A DNA stretch of 53,068 nt from Bacteroidota bacterium. Its GTDB lineage: Bacteria > Bacteroidota > Ignavibacteria > SZUA-365. The first letter of the stretch is position 1. Each line of letters starts with the position of its first letter. Of the stretch, positions 8,220 to 17,711 are shown piece by piece. Made by a program: the position numbers and the translations under genes. A model generated the notes under the pieces. It searched no databases and was not told the origin of the DNA. It worked only from the letters and a program-made list of their open reading frames with translations. Location of the stretch: the NCBI GenBank assembly GCA_023432805.1, contig JAEYUG010000128.1:1-53068 (forward strand), written 5' to 3'.

Positions 8220-8399
8220 ATGCCGAATCCCACCCATCGCCACTCGAAGACCCGCGGAGCCAAGCGTCGCACGCATTACAAGGCGACCGCCCCCTCGACG
8301 GGAAACTGCTCGAACTGCGGCGAGACCAAGCTGCAGCATCGTGTCTGCCCGAACTGCGGCTACTACAACGGCCGGTCGATCGTCACGCCGAAAGCCTAG
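8220..8399 (+). CDS. rpmF: 50S ribosomal protein L32
   Basis: A 59-residue bL32 of normal length. It begins with the typical MPNPTHRHSKTRGAKRRTHYK and has two zinc-ribbon pairs, CSNC (30-33) and CPNC (43-46), so it is the zinc-binding form. The start at 8220 follows AGGAG with normal spacing. It lies between yceD and plsX, the standard order that couples ribosome and lipid gene expression. Confidence 0.97.
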   Translation: MPNPTHRHSKTRGAKRRTHYKATAPSTGNCSNCGETKLQHRVCPNCGYYNGRSIVTPKA

Positions 8400-8432
8400 G
8401 GCGCGCGCGTTCAGACGGACTCGGAGCACCCT

Positions 8433-9440
8433 GTGATCCGCATCGCCGTCGATGCGATGGGGGGCGATCACGCCCCCGAAGCCACGGTTGCCGGCGCCCT
8501 CGCATGCGCCGGCGATGCTCGTTGTGATTTTGAGATCGTGCTCGTCGGTGACGAGCAACGCGTTCGCGCACAATTCCCACACGGCGACATCCCCGCGAAC
8601 ATCTCCATCGTCCATGCGCCGGAGGTGATCGAAATGGACGATGCCGCCGCTGTTGCATTGCGCAGCAAGCGGCAGTCCAGCATCGTGCGCGCCCTCGAGA
8701 TGCACAAGGCGGGCGACGTGCACGGCTTCCTCTCTGCGGGCAACAGTGGCGCCGTCATGGCCGCATCGACGCTCATTCTCGGCCGCGTCGAGGGCATTTC
8801 CCGCCCTACAATCGGAACCTTCCTTCCTTCCCAGCGCGGGTACACGCTGCTTGTCGATGCCGGCGCCAACGTCGATTCCAAACCCCTGCATCTGCAGCAG
8901 TTCGCCATTATGGGCTCGATCTTCACCGAGTTGATCCTGGGCATTGCGCGACCAACGGTGGGGCTTGTCAGCATCGGAGAGGAAGAGGGAAAAGGCGATG
9001 CGCTCACGGTCGAGAGTCATGCGCTGCTCAAGCGTGCGCCGATCCATTTCATCGGAAACATCGAAGGCCGCGACATCCTCAAGGGCACCGCCGACGTGGC
9101 GGTGTGCGACGGGTTCGTCGGCAACATCATCCTCAAATTCGCGGAATCCGTGCCGGCCATGCTCAAGCATGCGCTGCGCGAGCAGGCCGCGAAGAGCATG
9201 TTCGACAAGCTGCGCATCGGCGCAGCGATTGCACCCATGCGACGCGCCATGCGCACATGGGATTATCAGGAGGCCGGGGGCGTCCCGCTGCTCGGCGTCA
9301 ACGGTATCAGTCTCATCGGCCACGGAAGCTCGACGCCCCGGGCCATCACCACCATGATATTCAAAGCCAAGGAAATGATCGACCGGCGCGTGCACGACCA
9401 TATCGCCGACGCCATGCGGACACTCGCGGCACACGCCTGA
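8433..9440 (+). CDS. plsX: Phosphate acyltransferase PlsX
   Basis: A 335-residue PlsX starting at GTG. It makes acyl-phosphate from acyl-ACP for phospholipid synthesis at the inner face of the membrane. Family marks include IAVDAMGGDHAPEATVAGAL at the N-terminus, HGFLSAGNSGAVMAAS, VDAGANVDSKP, the GNIEGRDIL region with VCDGFVGNIILK, and GVPLLGVNG near the end. fabH follows after 58 bp. Confidence 0.97.
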   Translation: MIRIAVDAMGGDHAPEATVAGALACAGDARCDFEIVLVGDEQRVRAQFPHGDIPANISIVHAPEVIEMDDAAAVALRSKRQSSIVRALEMHKAGDVHGFLSAGNSGAVMAASTLILGRVEGISRPTIGTFLPSQRGYTLLVDAGANVDSKPLHLQQFAIMGSIFTELILGIARPTVGLVSIGEEEGKGDALTVESHALLKRAPIHFIGNIEGRDILKGTADVAVCDGFVGNIILKFAESVPAMLKHALREQAAKSMFDKLRIGAAIAPMRRAMRTWDYQEAGGVPLLGVNGISLIGHGSSTPRAITTMIFKAKEMIDRRVHDHIADAMRTLAAHA

Positions 9441-9498
9441 CGAACTCGCACGCGCGTCGGCGTCTCATGCGCCCCACGCCCGGCCGGATCCACACCCC

Positions 9499-10485
9499 AT
9501 GATTACTGCAGCCATCACCGCCATCGGCCATTACGCGCCGGACCACGTCGTCGACAACAAGCACTTCGAGTCCTATCTCGAAACCTCCAACGAATGGATC
9601 ATGACCCGCACCGGCATCGCCGAGCGGCGCTACCTGCTCGAGGGCGCCACGTCGGATCTCGGTGCAGAAGCCGCCCGTCGTGCGCTGGCCATGCGAGGCA
9701 TCAGTGCAGAAGACGTGCAACTGATCATCGTCGCCACCGTCACCCCCGACATGGCCTTTCCCTCCACTGCTTCGCTGCTCCAGAAGAAGATCGGTGCAAA
9801 GAATGCGTGGGGATTCGATCTCAACGGCGCCTGCTCGGGCTTTCTGTTCGCAATGGCCACTGGTGTGCAGTTCATCCAATCGGGACAGTATACCAAGGTG
9901 CTCGTCGTCGGTGCCGACAAGATGACGGCCATCACCGACATGCAGGACCGCAACACGGCCATCCTCTTCGGTGATGCCGGTGCAGCCGTGCTGCTCGAAC
10001 CCTCCGACGATCCCGAATACGGCATCATCGACTGGGTCAACTACCTCGATGGCTCAGGCGACGAGGCCCTGCACATGAAGGCCGGCGGCAGCCTGCGTCC
10101 CGCCTCGCACGAGACCGTCGACAACAAGTGGCACTACATCTATCAGGACGGCAAGGCCGTCTTCAAGGTCGCCGTGGTCGGCATGGCCGACGTCTCCGCC
10201 GAGATTATGCAGCGCAACAACCTCTCGAGCGACGACGTCGCCTGGCTCGTGCCCCATCAGGCCAACATGCGCATCATCCAGGCCACTGCTGACCGGATGG
10301 GTCTGGGCATGGACCGCGTCATGGTCAACATCCACAAGTACGGCAACACCACCGCCGCGACCATCCCCAGCTGTCTGGCCGAGTACCATGCCGACGGCCG
10401 CCTCAAACGCGGTGACCGCGTGGTGCTCGCCGCCTTCGGCGCCGGTTATTCATGGGGCGCCGCCTACGTTCGCTGGTCCATCTGA
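9499..10485 (+). CDS. fabH: 3-oxoacyl-ACP synthase III (FabH)
   Basis: A 328-residue KAS III that starts fatty-acid synthesis by condensing an acyl-CoA with malonyl-ACP. The catalytic triad is visible: Cys112 (GACSGF), His253 (VPHQAN) and Asn283 (YGNTTAAT). The N-terminal EWIMTRTGIAERR is typical. It has the usual length and sits between plsX and fabD. Confidence 0.97.
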   Translation: MITAAITAIGHYAPDHVVDNKHFESYLETSNEWIMTRTGIAERRYLLEGATSDLGAEAARRALAMRGISAEDVQLIIVATVTPDMAFPSTASLLQKKIGAKNAWGFDLNGACSGFLFAMATGVQFIQSGQYTKVLVVGADKMTAITDMQDRNTAILFGDAGAAVLLEPSDDPEYGIIDWVNYLDGSGDEALHMKAGGSLRPASHETVDNKWHYIYQDGKAVFKVAVVGMADVSAEIMQRNNLSSDDVAWLVPHQANMRIIQATADRMGLGMDRVMVNIHKYGNTTAATIPSCLAEYHADGRLKRGDRVVLAAFGAGYSWGAAYVRWSI

Positions 10486-10496
10486 CAGGCACGCAC

Positions 10497-11405
10497 ATGA
10501 ACACCGCCTACCTCTATCCCGGCCAGGCCTCCCAGTTCGTCGGCATGGGCCGCGATCTGCACGAGGCCTCGCCGGTCGCCCGTGACCTCTTCGCCACGGC
10601 CAACGACATCATGGGCACCGATCTCGCAACGATTTGCTTCGAGGGACCCGAAGACACGCTGCGGCAGACGATGTACACCCAGCCCGCGATCTTCGTCCAT
10701 TCCGTGATCGTCACCCGCATGCTCGGCATCGATCCCGTCGCGGCCGCGGGCCATTCCCTTGGCGAGTACTCCGCCCTTGTGGCCGCCGGTGCGCTCAGTT
10801 TCGAGGATGGACTCCGCCTCGTCAAGAAGCGCGGCGAACTGATGCAGGAGTCCGGTACCCGCTCGCCCGGCACGATGGCCGCCGTCATCGGTGCGGAAGC
10901 CTCCCTCGTCGAAGACTGCTGCCGTGACGCCGCCGCCGCGGGCATCGTGCAGCCTGCCAACTTCAACTCCCCCGGTCAGATCGTCATCAGCGGCAGCGTC
11001 GAAGGCATCGACCGCGCCATGGCGCTGCTCAAGGAGCGCGGGGTGCGCATCGTCAAGAAGCTTCCCGTCAGCGGCGCCTTTCACTCGCCGCTCATGCAAT
11101 ACGCACAGGACGAACTGGGCGCCGTGCTTGCGGCAACCCCGATCCTCGACGCACGCTTCCCGGTGTACACGAATGTGTCGGCCGAGCCTGTGCGCGCGGC
11201 CGAAGACATCCGCCGGAATCTGCTCGCGCAGGTCACCGCACCGGTGCTATGGGAGGCCTCGATGCGCAACATGCTCCGCGACGGTGTGACGCGATTTGTG
11301 GAGACCGGTCCCGGCAATGTGCTCAGCGGTCTGCTCAAGCGCATCGACGGCGAGGCCACGTGCCAGACCGCGGGGACGGCCGAAGAAATCACCGCATTGA
11401 CATAA
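10497..11405 (+). CDS. fabD: Malonyl-CoA:ACP transacylase (FabD)
   Basis: A 302-residue FabD that loads malonyl groups onto ACP. LYPGQASQFVGMG, the nucleophile in GHSLGE (Ser87) and the catalytic His of SGAFHSPLM are present. The start at 10497 (MNTAYLYPGQ) is chosen because the family begins there; an upstream ATG would add residues overlapping fabH. It is 11 bp from fabH and 17 bp from fabG. Confidence 0.96.
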   Translation: MNTAYLYPGQASQFVGMGRDLHEASPVARDLFATANDIMGTDLATICFEGPEDTLRQTMYTQPAIFVHSVIVTRMLGIDPVAAAGHSLGEYSALVAAGALSFEDGLRLVKKRGELMQESGTRSPGTMAAVIGAEASLVEDCCRDAAAAGIVQPANFNSPGQIVISGSVEGIDRAMALLKERGVRIVKKLPVSGAFHSPLMQYAQDELGAVLAATPILDARFPVYTNVSAEPVRAAEDIRRNLLAQVTAPVLWEASMRNMLRDGVTRFVETGPGNVLSGLLKRIDGEATCQTAGTAEEITALT

Positions 11406-11422
11406 TCAGCTGAGGAGACATC

Positions 11423-12169
11423 ATGGGTTTGTTGCAGGATAAGATTGCCGTCATCACGGGTGGCGGCAGGGGCATCGGTCGCGAAATCGCGCGCGCATGT
11501 GCAGCCGAGGGTTCGCACATCGTGATCTTCGACAAGGTGTTTCCCGACGATTTCGAGACCTTCGCCGGCGAACTGCGCGCAATGGGTCGCACGGTCGTCG
11601 CCAAGCAGGTCGACATCACCAGCTTCGCCTCGACCGATCAGGCGATGGACGAAGTTGCGGCGGAATGCGGGCGCATCGACATCCTCGTCAACAATGCCGG
11701 CATCACGCGTGACAAACTGCTGATGCGGATGAGCGAGGAGGACTGGGACCTTGTGCTCATGGTGAATCTCAAGGGTGCCTTCAACACCGTCAAGGCTGCC
11801 TCGAAGCACATGATGCGCCAGCGTGAGGGCAAGATCGTCAACATCAGTTCCGTGGTCGGCATCATGGGCAATGCGGGGCAGGCGAACTACTCGGCTTCGA
11901 AATCCGGGCTGCACGGCTTCACCAAATCGATCGCCAAGGAACTGGCCGGCCGCAACATCACCGCGAACTGCGTGGCCCCTGGTTTCGTGGAAACCGACAT
12001 GACCGCAGCACTCACCGAAGAGCAACGCGCAGCGTACATGTCCATCATCCCCCTCAAACGCCTCTCGAAACCCGAGGAGGTCGCCCGCGTGGTCGTATTC
12101 CTCGCTTCCGAAAATTCTAATTATATTACTGGACAGGTCATTGCCGTCGATGGCGGCATGACCATGTAG
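11423..12169 (+). CDS. fabG: 3-oxoacyl-ACP reductase (FabG)
   Basis: A 248-residue short-chain dehydrogenase that reduces 3-oxoacyl-ACP with NADPH. It has the cofactor motif TGGGRGIG (12-19), NNAG (90-93), Ser142/143 and the YxxxK pair Tyr156-Lys160 (NYSASK). A GAGGAGA RBS precedes the ATG. Its position between fabD and acpP supports the FabG assignment over other SDRs. The last bases (TTCTAATTATATTACTGG) are more AT-rich than the rest and could hold promoter activity for acpP. Confidence 0.96.
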   Translation: MGLLQDKIAVITGGGRGIGREIARACAAEGSHIVIFDKVFPDDFETFAGELRAMGRTVVAKQVDITSFASTDQAMDEVAAECGRIDILVNNAGITRDKLLMRMSEEDWDLVLMVNLKGAFNTVKAASKHMMRQREGKIVNISSVVGIMGNAGQANYSASKSGLHGFTKSIAKELAGRNITANCVAPGFVETDMTAALTEEQRAAYMSIIPLKRLSKPEEVARVVVFLASENSNYITGQVIAVDGGMTM

Positions 12170-12233
12170 GCAGAGTCGAAGCCACTTCCATCTCATATTT
12201 CACACACACACAATCCATCCTGGAGGATGATCC

Positions 12234-12470
12234 ATGTCTGAAGACGTCGTACAAAAAGTCAAGCAGATCATTATCAACAAGCTCGGCGTTGAAGAGAGCC
12301 AGATCACCGATACCGCATCGTTCACGAACGATCTCGGCGCCGATTCGCTCGATACCGTTGAACTCGTGATGGAGTTCGAAAAGGCCTTCAACCTGACCAT
12401 CGCTGATGAGGATGCCGAAAAGATCCAGACCGTCGGCGACGCAGTGAGTTACATCACCGCGCACGTCTGA
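12234..12470 (+). CDS. acpP: Acyl carrier protein
   Basis: A 78-residue acidic ACP with the phosphopantetheine site Ser38 in GADSLDTVELVM. A strong GGAGGA RBS sits 64 bp after fabG, in a gap containing a CA repeat (12202-12212). The normal order fabG-acpP-fabF is kept. A perfect palindrome follows the gene and probably helps give it a different mRNA level from fabF. Confidence 0.98.
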   Translation: MSEDVVQKVKQIIINKLGVEESQITDTASFTNDLGADSLDTVELVMEFEKAFNLTIADEDAEKIQTVGDAVSYITAHV

Positions 12471-12505
12471 TAATTCACGGTAATTTTCGCTCCCTGTAAT
12501 TCGGA

Positions 12506-12527
12506 CCGCTCCCCGATCGGGGAGCGG
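12506..12527 (+). terminator. Perfect 22-bp palindrome between acpP and fabF
   Basis: CCGCTCCCC (12506-12514), GATC, GGGGAGCGG (12519-12527). It has no following T-run, so it is more likely an mRNA-stabilising or attenuating hairpin than a full terminator. It lies just upstream of the fabF GGAGGA RBS. Confidence 0.55.
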
Positions 12528-12550
12528 ATATCCCCCGGAGGAATCGACGC

Positions 12551-13804
12551 ATGAACAAGCGACGCATAGTCGTGACCGGCATGGGCACCATCAATCCATG
12601 CGGGAAATCCGTGCAAGAATTTTGGAACAACCTGCTCGCAGGCACCAGCGGGATCGGGTACATCTCCCGCTTCGACACCACGGAATTCAAAACGAAAATC
12701 GCGGGCGAGATCAAGGATTTCGACCCGCTGCAGCACATGGATCGCAAGCTCGCGCAGCGTATGGATCCCTTCACGCACTACGCATTCATCGCGGCACGGC
12801 AGGCACTGGAGCATGCGGGCATCGCCGACGGCAACGGGTATGACCCCGAGCGCGCCGGTGTGGTGATCGGGTCTGGCATCGGTGGCATGTGGACCAATTT
12901 TGACCAGCAAAACAACTACTACACCAACAACGGACCGCGCCAGATCAGCCCCTTCTTCGTGCCGATGCTGATCAGCGACATCGCGGCCGGATACGTGTCG
13001 ATGCAGTACGGTCTGAAGGGACCGAACTACGGCACCGTGTCCGCCTGTGCGACGGCATCGCATGCCATCGGTGACGCCTTCATGGTCATCGAGCGTAGCA
13101 TGGCCGACGTCATGGTCTGCGGTGGTGCCGAAGCCGCCATCTGCCCGATGGGTGTCGGCGGGTTCAACTCCATGCGCGCGCTTTCCACGCGCAATGACTC
13201 GCCGGAAACGGCCAGCCGTCCCTTTGACAAGGATCGTGACGGATTCGTGATGGGCGAGGGTTCGGGCATCATCGTGCTCGAAGAACTCGAGCATGCGAAA
13301 CGTCGTGGTGCACCGATCTACGCCGAACTGTCCGGTATCGGCTTCACCGCCGACGCCTACCACATCACCGAACCCGCGCCGGGAGGCGAGGGTGCGGTGC
13401 GTTCCATGCGCACCGCCATCAAGGATGCCGGGCTCACACCTGCCGACATCGATGTGATCAACGCGCACGGTACATCCACCCCCTACAACGACCGCAACGA
13501 AACGGCGGCGATCCACACCGTGTTCGGCGAGCATGCGGCGAAGCTGAAGATCAACTCCACCAAGTCGATGACCGGGCACCTGCTCGGCGCGGCCGGCGGT
13601 GTCGAGGCCATCGCTTCGGTGCTCATGCTCATGCACGACACGGTGCATCCCACGATCAATCAGATCACCTCCGATCCGGAGTGCGACCTCGATTACGTGC
13701 CCAATGCAGCGATCGACCATCCGGTCAACACGGTCGTCTCGAATACCTTCGGGTTCGGCGGACACAATACGTCCCTGCTGTTCCGCAAATACACCGGAGA
13801 GTAA
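12551..13804 (+). CDS. fabF: 3-oxoacyl-ACP synthase II (FabF)
   Basis: A 417-residue KAS II elongating acyl-ACP. Active-site Cys166 (SACATASHA), His in NAHGTSTPYND, His in KSMTGHLLGAAGG and the C-terminal NTFGFGGHN loop are present. GGAGGAA precedes the ATG. rnc follows after 14 bp, as in many bacteria. Confidence 0.97.
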   Translation: MNKRRIVVTGMGTINPCGKSVQEFWNNLLAGTSGIGYISRFDTTEFKTKIAGEIKDFDPLQHMDRKLAQRMDPFTHYAFIAARQALEHAGIADGNGYDPERAGVVIGSGIGGMWTNFDQQNNYYTNNGPRQISPFFVPMLISDIAAGYVSMQYGLKGPNYGTVSACATASHAIGDAFMVIERSMADVMVCGGAEAAICPMGVGGFNSMRALSTRNDSPETASRPFDKDRDGFVMGEGSGIIVLEELEHAKRRGAPIYAELSGIGFTADAYHITEPAPGGEGAVRSMRTAIKDAGLTPADIDVINAHGTSTPYNDRNETAAIHTVFGEHAAKLKINSTKSMTGHLLGAAGGVEAIASVLMLMHDTVHPTINQITSDPECDLDYVPNAAIDHPVNTVVSNTFGFGGHNTSLLFRKYTGE

Positions 13805-13818
13805 GGTCTCGATCGGAC

Positions 13819-14628
13819 ATGTTCCGACTCCTGAAAATCCTCTTCGCACCCCGAAGCACCTCGCGCCCCGCGACGGCGGACGAGCCGCTTGCACAGGGCC
13901 ATGAAGAACGCATCGCCCTCTCGGCGACCGTCACCTTCGACACCGCTGAATTTGCACGAAGGACCGGGTACCACATCAGGCATGAAAAATATTTCATCCA
14001 GGCTGTGGTGCACCGGTCCTATCTGCAACTCTGCCCCCCCGGCATCACCCAGTCCAACGAGCGGATGGAATTTCTGGGGGATGCGGTGCTGAGCCTCATC
14101 GTCAGCGAGTACCTCTACACACACTTTGCGGAAGCCGAAGAGGGCGACCTCTCCAAGCTGCGCTCACGGCTCGTCAGCCGGCTCGCGCTCGGAGAATGCT
14201 CCCGCCGCCTCGAACTCGTCGACTTCCTTCTACTCAGTCCCAGCGCCCACCAATCCATCCTTGCAGGCAGCGACTCGATTCTCGCCGACGCCGTCGAAGC
14301 TTTCGTGGCGGCGATCTACCTCGATGGAGGCTACAAGGCGGCGCGCACCTTCGTCGAGGATCACATCCTCAAGCAGTATACCCCCGACCGGCTCAGCGAG
14401 GATCGCAACTACAAGAGCCGGTTGCTGGAATTCGCGCAGGGTCGGGCGCTCGGCATCCCCCGGTACGTGACCGTGGATGAAAGCGGGCCCGATCACAGTC
14501 CCGTGTTCACCGTCGAAGTGCAGGTGGGTGGCATTCCGGTCGGCTTCGGGTCCGGTGGCAACAAGAAGGCGGCCGAACAGGCCGCGGCCGCACGCGCGCT
14601 CGAGTATTTCTCCGCGAATGGCGGCTGA
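13819..14628 (+). CDS. rnc: Ribonuclease III
   Basis: A 269-residue double-strand RNA endonuclease. The catalytic domain has the signature NERMEFLGDAVL (about 75-86) and the second acidic site DAVEAFVAAIYLDGG. A C-terminal dsRNA-binding domain (about 195-266) ends with GNKKAAEQAAAARALEYF. The first 40 residues or so are an extra basic/Ala-rich extension relative to the E. coli enzyme. The start at 13819 is the first ATG clear of fabF. Confidence 0.95.
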   Translation: MFRLLKILFAPRSTSRPATADEPLAQGHEERIALSATVTFDTAEFARRTGYHIRHEKYFIQAVVHRSYLQLCPPGITQSNERMEFLGDAVLSLIVSEYLYTHFAEAEEGDLSKLRSRLVSRLALGECSRRLELVDFLLLSPSAHQSILAGSDSILADAVEAFVAAIYLDGGYKAARTFVEDHILKQYTPDRLSEDRNYKSRLLEFAQGRALGIPRYVTVDESGPDHSPVFTVEVQVGGIPVGFGSGGNKKAAEQAAAARALEYFSANGG

Positions 14629-14667
14629 CGCCGTTCGTCGTGCAGTGAACCACACCCAGACAGAACC

Positions 14668-17544
14668 ATGAGCCATCTCACTGACGAATCGTTTGACACA
14701 CGGCATATCGGACCGAGTGTCGCCGAAGAGCGCGCCATGCTTGCGGCCCTCGGCTTCGACTCGATCGATGCACTGATTGACGATACCGTTCCGGCAACCA
14801 TCCGCCTGCAGGATCCCCTCCCCTTGCCCGGCGGCCTGAGCGAACGCCTGTTCCTGCGCGAACTCGAAGGCATTGCCGCGAAAAATAAGATCTTCCGGTC
14901 CTATATCGGACTCGGCTACAACGGCGTCTTCACCCCACCGGTGATCCAGCGCACCATCCTCGAGAATCCGGGCTGGTATACGCAGTACACGCCCTATCAG
15001 GCCGAGATCGCGCAGGGACGCCTCGAAGCGCTGCTGAATTTCCAGACCATGATCAGCGATCTGACCGGCATGGACGTCGCCAACGCATCGCTGCTCGATG
15101 AGGGGACAAGTGCCGCAGAAGCGATGATCATGATGCACGCACTCGTGCAGCGAGCGGCCGATCGCAAAAACAGCAACAAGTTCTTCGTCAGCGACACGTG
15201 CTATCCCCAGACCATCGCAGTGCTGGAGACACGCGCCGTGCCTCTCGGTATCGAGATCGTGCGCGGCAATCACGTCGACGATGAGCTGGATCCGTCCTAC
15301 TTCGGCGCCATCGTGCAGTATCCGGCGCAGGACGGTGCGATCATCGACGTGCGGAGCTTCGTCGAAGCTGCGCATGCCCAGGGCATCATGGTCGTCGTCG
15401 CCGCCGATCTGCTGAGCCTCGTCGCGCTAACGCCTCCGGGTGAATTCGGTGCCGATATCGTCGTCGGGAGCGCCCAGCGCTTCGGTGTTCCGATGATGTT
15501 TGGTGGACCTCACGCCGGCTACTTCGCCACCCGCACCGCCTTCATCCGCCACATGCCCGGTCGCATCATCGGCGTGTCGGTCGACGACAAGGGCAACCCC
15601 GGCTTCCGCATGACGCTGCAGACCAGAGAGCAGCACATCCGTCGCGAGAAGGCGACATCCAACATCTGTACCGCGCAGGCATTGCTCGCAATCATGGCCG
15701 GCATGTATGCCGTATACCATGGTCCCGACGGACTTCGTCGCATCGCGCGCAACGTGCATCGCGCGGCGCTGGCACTCGCGCGCGGACTCGCCGCGCTCGG
15801 CTACGAGCAGCGCAATGCAGTGTTTTTCGACACGCTGAAGGTGCGCGCCGCCGATGGGGAGGCCATTCGACAGATGGCCGAGGCGGAAGGGATCAACTTC
15901 CGCTATCATGACCGGCAGCTGATCGGCATCACGCTCGACGAGACCGTCACCGACGATGACATCCTGCAGATCCTCGGCATTTTCGCCCGCGTGGCGCAGC
16001 GCCCCGTCCCGTCGATCGACAGCCTGTTCGAATCCCTCGATGAGGCGTATCCCGACGGACTCGGCCGCACGAGCGATTTCCTGACGCACCCGATCTTCAA
16101 CATGAACCATTCGGAGACCGAACTGCTCCGCTACATCAAGCGTCTCGAGGGCCGCGACCTGTCGCTGGCGCAGTCGATGATTTCGCTCGGGTCCTGCACG
16201 ATGAAGCTCAACGCAACGGCCGAACTCATGCCGATCACGTGGAAGGAATTCGCGGGCATGCATCCTTTCGCGCCAGCCGAGCAGACCGAGGGCTACCGGA
16301 TCATCTTCCGCGAACTCGAAAGGCAATTGTGCGCGATCACGGGCTTCTCGGCCGTGTCGTTCCAGCCGAACTCCGGGGCGCAGGGTGAATACGCGGGACT
16401 CATGGTGATCCGCGCGTATCATGAAGATCATGGCGCGCAGCATCGCAATGTGGTACTGATCCCCTCGTCGGCGCATGGAACGAATCCGGCCAGCGCCGTC
16501 ATGGCGGGCATGGAAGTCGTGGTCGTGAAGTCTGATGCGCACGGCAACATCGACGTCGACGATCTCCGCACCAGAGCCGAGCAGTACAAGGACACGCTCG
16601 CAGCGCTCATGGTCACCTACCCCTCGACGCACGGCATCTTCGAGGAAAGCATCATGGACGTCTGCCGCATCATCCACGACAACGGCGGACTCGTGTACAT
16701 GGACGGTGCGAACATGAACGCACAGGTCGGTCTGACCAGTCCCGCCGCCATTGGTGCGGATGTCTGTCACCTGAACCTGCACAAGACCTTCGCGATTCCC
16801 CATGGCGGCGGTGGTCCCGGTGTCGGACCCATCTGCGTCAACGACAAGCTCGCACCGTATCTGCCCGGACATCCCCTCGCCACCGTCGGTGGTGCGAAGG
16901 CGATCAGCGCCGTCTCGTCGGCTCCCTGGGGCAGCGCAGGCATTCTTGTGATCTCCTACGGGTACATCCGCATGCTTGGCGCGCGCGGTGTGACTGACGC
17001 GACCAAGTTCGCGATCCTCAACGCGAACTATCTGATGAAACGTCTCGCAGGTCACTATCCGGTGCTCTACACGAGCGCGGGCGGCCATTGTGCCCATGAA
17101 TTCATCGTCGATCTGCGTCCCTTCAAGGATGCGCACATCGAGGCTGAAGACGTGGCCAAGCGATTGATGGACTACAGCTTCCACGCACCGACCGTGAGCT
17201 TCCCCGTGGCAGGCACGCTGATGATCGAGCCGACCGAGAGCGAGAGCAAGGCCGAACTCGATCGCTTTGCCGATGCGCTGATCGCGATTCGGCAGGAAAT
17301 CCAGGATGTGGTGGATGGAAAGCTCCCTGCGGACGATAACCCGCTGCACAATGCACCCCATACGGTCCAGACAGTCACAGCGGAAGCCTGGGCGCATCCT
17401 TACACGCGCGAGCAGGCCGCATTCCCGCTCGCGTACCTGCGCACGGCAAAATTCTGGCCGGCAGTGGGCCGCATCAACAACAGCTATGGCGACCGCAACA
17501 TCATGTGCGTCTGTCCCCCGATCGAAAGTTACCAGAACGCCTGA
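14668..17544 (+). CDS. gcvP: Glycine dehydrogenase (P-protein), single-chain
   Basis: A 958-residue PLP enzyme of the glycine cleavage system, in the fused one-polypeptide form. RHIGPS near the start is typical. The C-terminal half carries the PLP lysine in HLNLHKTFAIPHGGGGPG and the conserved SAPWGSAGILVISYGYI segment. It decarboxylates glycine and passes aminomethyl to the lipoyl H-protein. No gcvT, gcvH or glycine riboswitch is visible nearby. It starts 39 bp after rnc, so it may be read from the fab operon. Confidence 0.97.
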   Translation: MSHLTDESFDTRHIGPSVAEERAMLAALGFDSIDALIDDTVPATIRLQDPLPLPGGLSERLFLRELEGIAAKNKIFRSYIGLGYNGVFTPPVIQRTILENPGWYTQYTPYQAEIAQGRLEALLNFQTMISDLTGMDVANASLLDEGTSAAEAMIMMHALVQRAADRKNSNKFFVSDTCYPQTIAVLETRAVPLGIEIVRGNHVDDELDPSYFGAIVQYPAQDGAIIDVRSFVEAAHAQGIMVVVAADLLSLVALTPPGEFGADIVVGSAQRFGVPMMFGGPHAGYFATRTAFIRHMPGRIIGVSVDDKGNPGFRMTLQTREQHIRREKATSNICTAQALLAIMAGMYAVYHGPDGLRRIARNVHRAALALARGLAALGYEQRNAVFFDTLKVRAADGEAIRQMAEAEGINFRYHDRQLIGITLDETVTDDDILQILGIFARVAQRPVPSIDSLFESLDEAYPDGLGRTSDFLTHPIFNMNHSETELLRYIKRLEGRDLSLAQSMISLGSCTMKLNATAELMPITWKEFAGMHPFAPAEQTEGYRIIFRELERQLCAITGFSAVSFQPNSGAQGEYAGLMVIRAYHEDHGAQHRNVVLIPSSAHGTNPASAVMAGMEVVVVKSDAHGNIDVDDLRTRAEQYKDTLAALMVTYPSTHGIFEESIMDVCRIIHDNGGLVYMDGANMNAQVGLTSPAAIGADVCHLNLHKTFAIPHGGGGPGVGPICVNDKLAPYLPGHPLATVGGAKAISAVSSAPWGSAGILVISYGYIRMLGARGVTDATKFAILNANYLMKRLAGHYPVLYTSAGGHCAHEFIVDLRPFKDAHIEAEDVAKRLMDYSFHAPTVSFPVAGTLMIEPTESESKAELDRFADALIAIRQEIQDVVDGKLPADDNPLHNAPHTVQTVTAEAWAHPYTREQAAFPLAYLRTAKFWPAVGRINNSYGDRNIMCVCPPIESYQNA

Positions 17545-17575
17545 CCCGGCGCTCTTCGTCTTTGCATGTCACGCA

Positions 17576-17599
17576 CGAGGCGGCCTCCGGGCCGCCTCG
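17576..17599 (+). terminator. GC-rich hairpin after gcvP
   Basis: CGAGGCGGCC (17576-17585), loop TCCG, GGCCGCCTCG (17590-17599): a 10-bp perfect stem 32 bp after the gcvP stop. Only a weak T-content follows (CTGCTTGTCATT), so it is a likely but not textbook terminator. The rest of the gap to 17711 shows no feature besides an RBS (GAAGGAAG). Confidence 0.6.
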
Positions 17600-17711
17600 C
17601 TGCTTGTCATTCCCGCCGCCGCTCCTCATTCGTAGTCATCAGCATCACATACCGTGGCATCCTACGACCGGGAACGGGGAGGGGTGTGGGGAATGTTGAG
17701 AAGGAAGACCC

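Noticed and set aside
14629..14667. Glycine riboswitch upstream of gcvP
   Set aside because: Only 39 bases separate rnc and gcvP, too short for the aptamer, and no matching structure is seen.
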